Source: JAFLBB01 sp040007195
GTDB taxonomy: Bacteria; Acidobacteriota; Terriglobia; Bryobacterales; Bryobacteraceae
Length of the DNA stretch: 14,907 nucleotides
Direction: 5' to 3'
Assembly (NCBI GenBank): GCA_040007195.1
Contig: JBDTVQ010000137.1
Location: 1 to 14,907 of the forward strand
Made by a program: the position numbers and the translations under genes. The notes under the pieces are model-generated. The model had not been told where the DNA came from, ran no database searches, and was given only the letters and a program-made list of their open reading frames with translations. Position 1 is the stretch's first letter; every line of letters starts with the position of its first letter. Of the stretch, positions 14,647-14,907 are shown in pieces.

Positions 14647-14907
14647 CTACTTCTTTCCGTCACAGGGTGTCACGGTGTATCCGGCGTGCTTTACGACGCT
14701 GATGCACAATTCCAGAAACTCTTTCGGCGAGAGGTCACTCTTGGCGTCGTTCGCGCGCCAACTGCAGATCCGAAAGTTCGCTTCGGTTGCCCCAGCAGTC
14801 ACGTGATCAACGGTCGGCAAGAGTGCGAATCCTTTCTTGTACGTATGCCTTCCTGCTTTCGAGTCCTCATTGCTGTACGTACTGATGAGGTGCCAATCGA
14901 GCATTTC
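14647..14907 (-). CDS. HNH-like hypothetical protein, 5' end at or beyond window edge
   Basis: At least 85 residues. An ATG lies at 14904 but the frame stays open to the window end, so the true start may be outside. TVDHV, then ANFRICSWRANDAKSDLS, follows the HNH/His-Me pattern of D-H ... N ... N ... K, with the usual zinc cysteines absent. I recall hypothetical proteins with a VDH...NF-ICSWR-NDAK-DL core, function not established. It could be a small nuclease or a degenerate relative. Upstream context is outside the window. Confidence 0.45.
   Translation of the reverse strand, partial: EMLDWHLISTYSNEDSKAGRHTYKKGFALLPTVDHVTAGATEANFRICSWRANDAKSDLSPKEFLELCISVVKHAGYTVTPCDGKK

Overview
The window looks like a chromosomal segment of a GC-rich soil bacterium, most likely an acidobacterium of the Solibacter/Bryobacter kind. 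This is an inference from the mix of Tat-type secreted proteins, a Ycf48/BNR-repeat protein, a small secreted HExxH protein, an FtsX-free scatter of short operons, and start codons that sit directly downstream of -10-like boxes. No rRNA or other taxonomic marker is present.

Left part (1-4835, + strand): an operon-like block of three genes. It holds the C-terminal part of a HipA-family kinase (cut by the window edge), a HipA-N-like/HIRAN-domain protein that overlaps it by ATGA, and, 19 bases on, the complete restriction/translocase subunit (HsdR) of a type I restriction-modification system. hsdM and hsdS are not in the window and are probably upstream. The block ends near a tRNA-Asn gene (5129-5203, - strand) whose 3' end faces it, the usual geometry of a tRNA-anchored island boundary.

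Middle (5312-7116, + strand): a GAF-domain protein and, overlapping it by ATGA, a Tat-exported Ycf48-like BNR-repeat protein.

Next comes an 850-base stretch without a credible protein gene (7117-7974). It contains what I consider the best candidate for something undescribed: a roughly 600-base region that starts just after a good sigma70-type promoter, is closed by a perfect 11-bp inverted repeat, holds several convincing internal hairpins (one with a GNRA loop), and ends in a T-rich tract. I read it as a large structured noncoding RNA. Twenty-two bases later lie three tandem 22-base units, each a small AAAA-loop hairpin, two of which keep pairing through compensatory changes.

Right part: on the - strand lie a cysteine-rich zinc-ribbon protein, then a run of a class IV aminotransferase, a Tat-exported SxxK serine hydrolase and a small secreted HExxH protein. 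On the + strand lie an ATP-grasp protein and an O-methyltransferase that overlap by 38 bases, and a 60-residue zinc-finger (anti-sigma-like) protein convergent with a three-helix membrane protein. The right edge holds a possible remnant of a secreted-protein gene and a short HNH-like protein cut by, or starting at, the window end.
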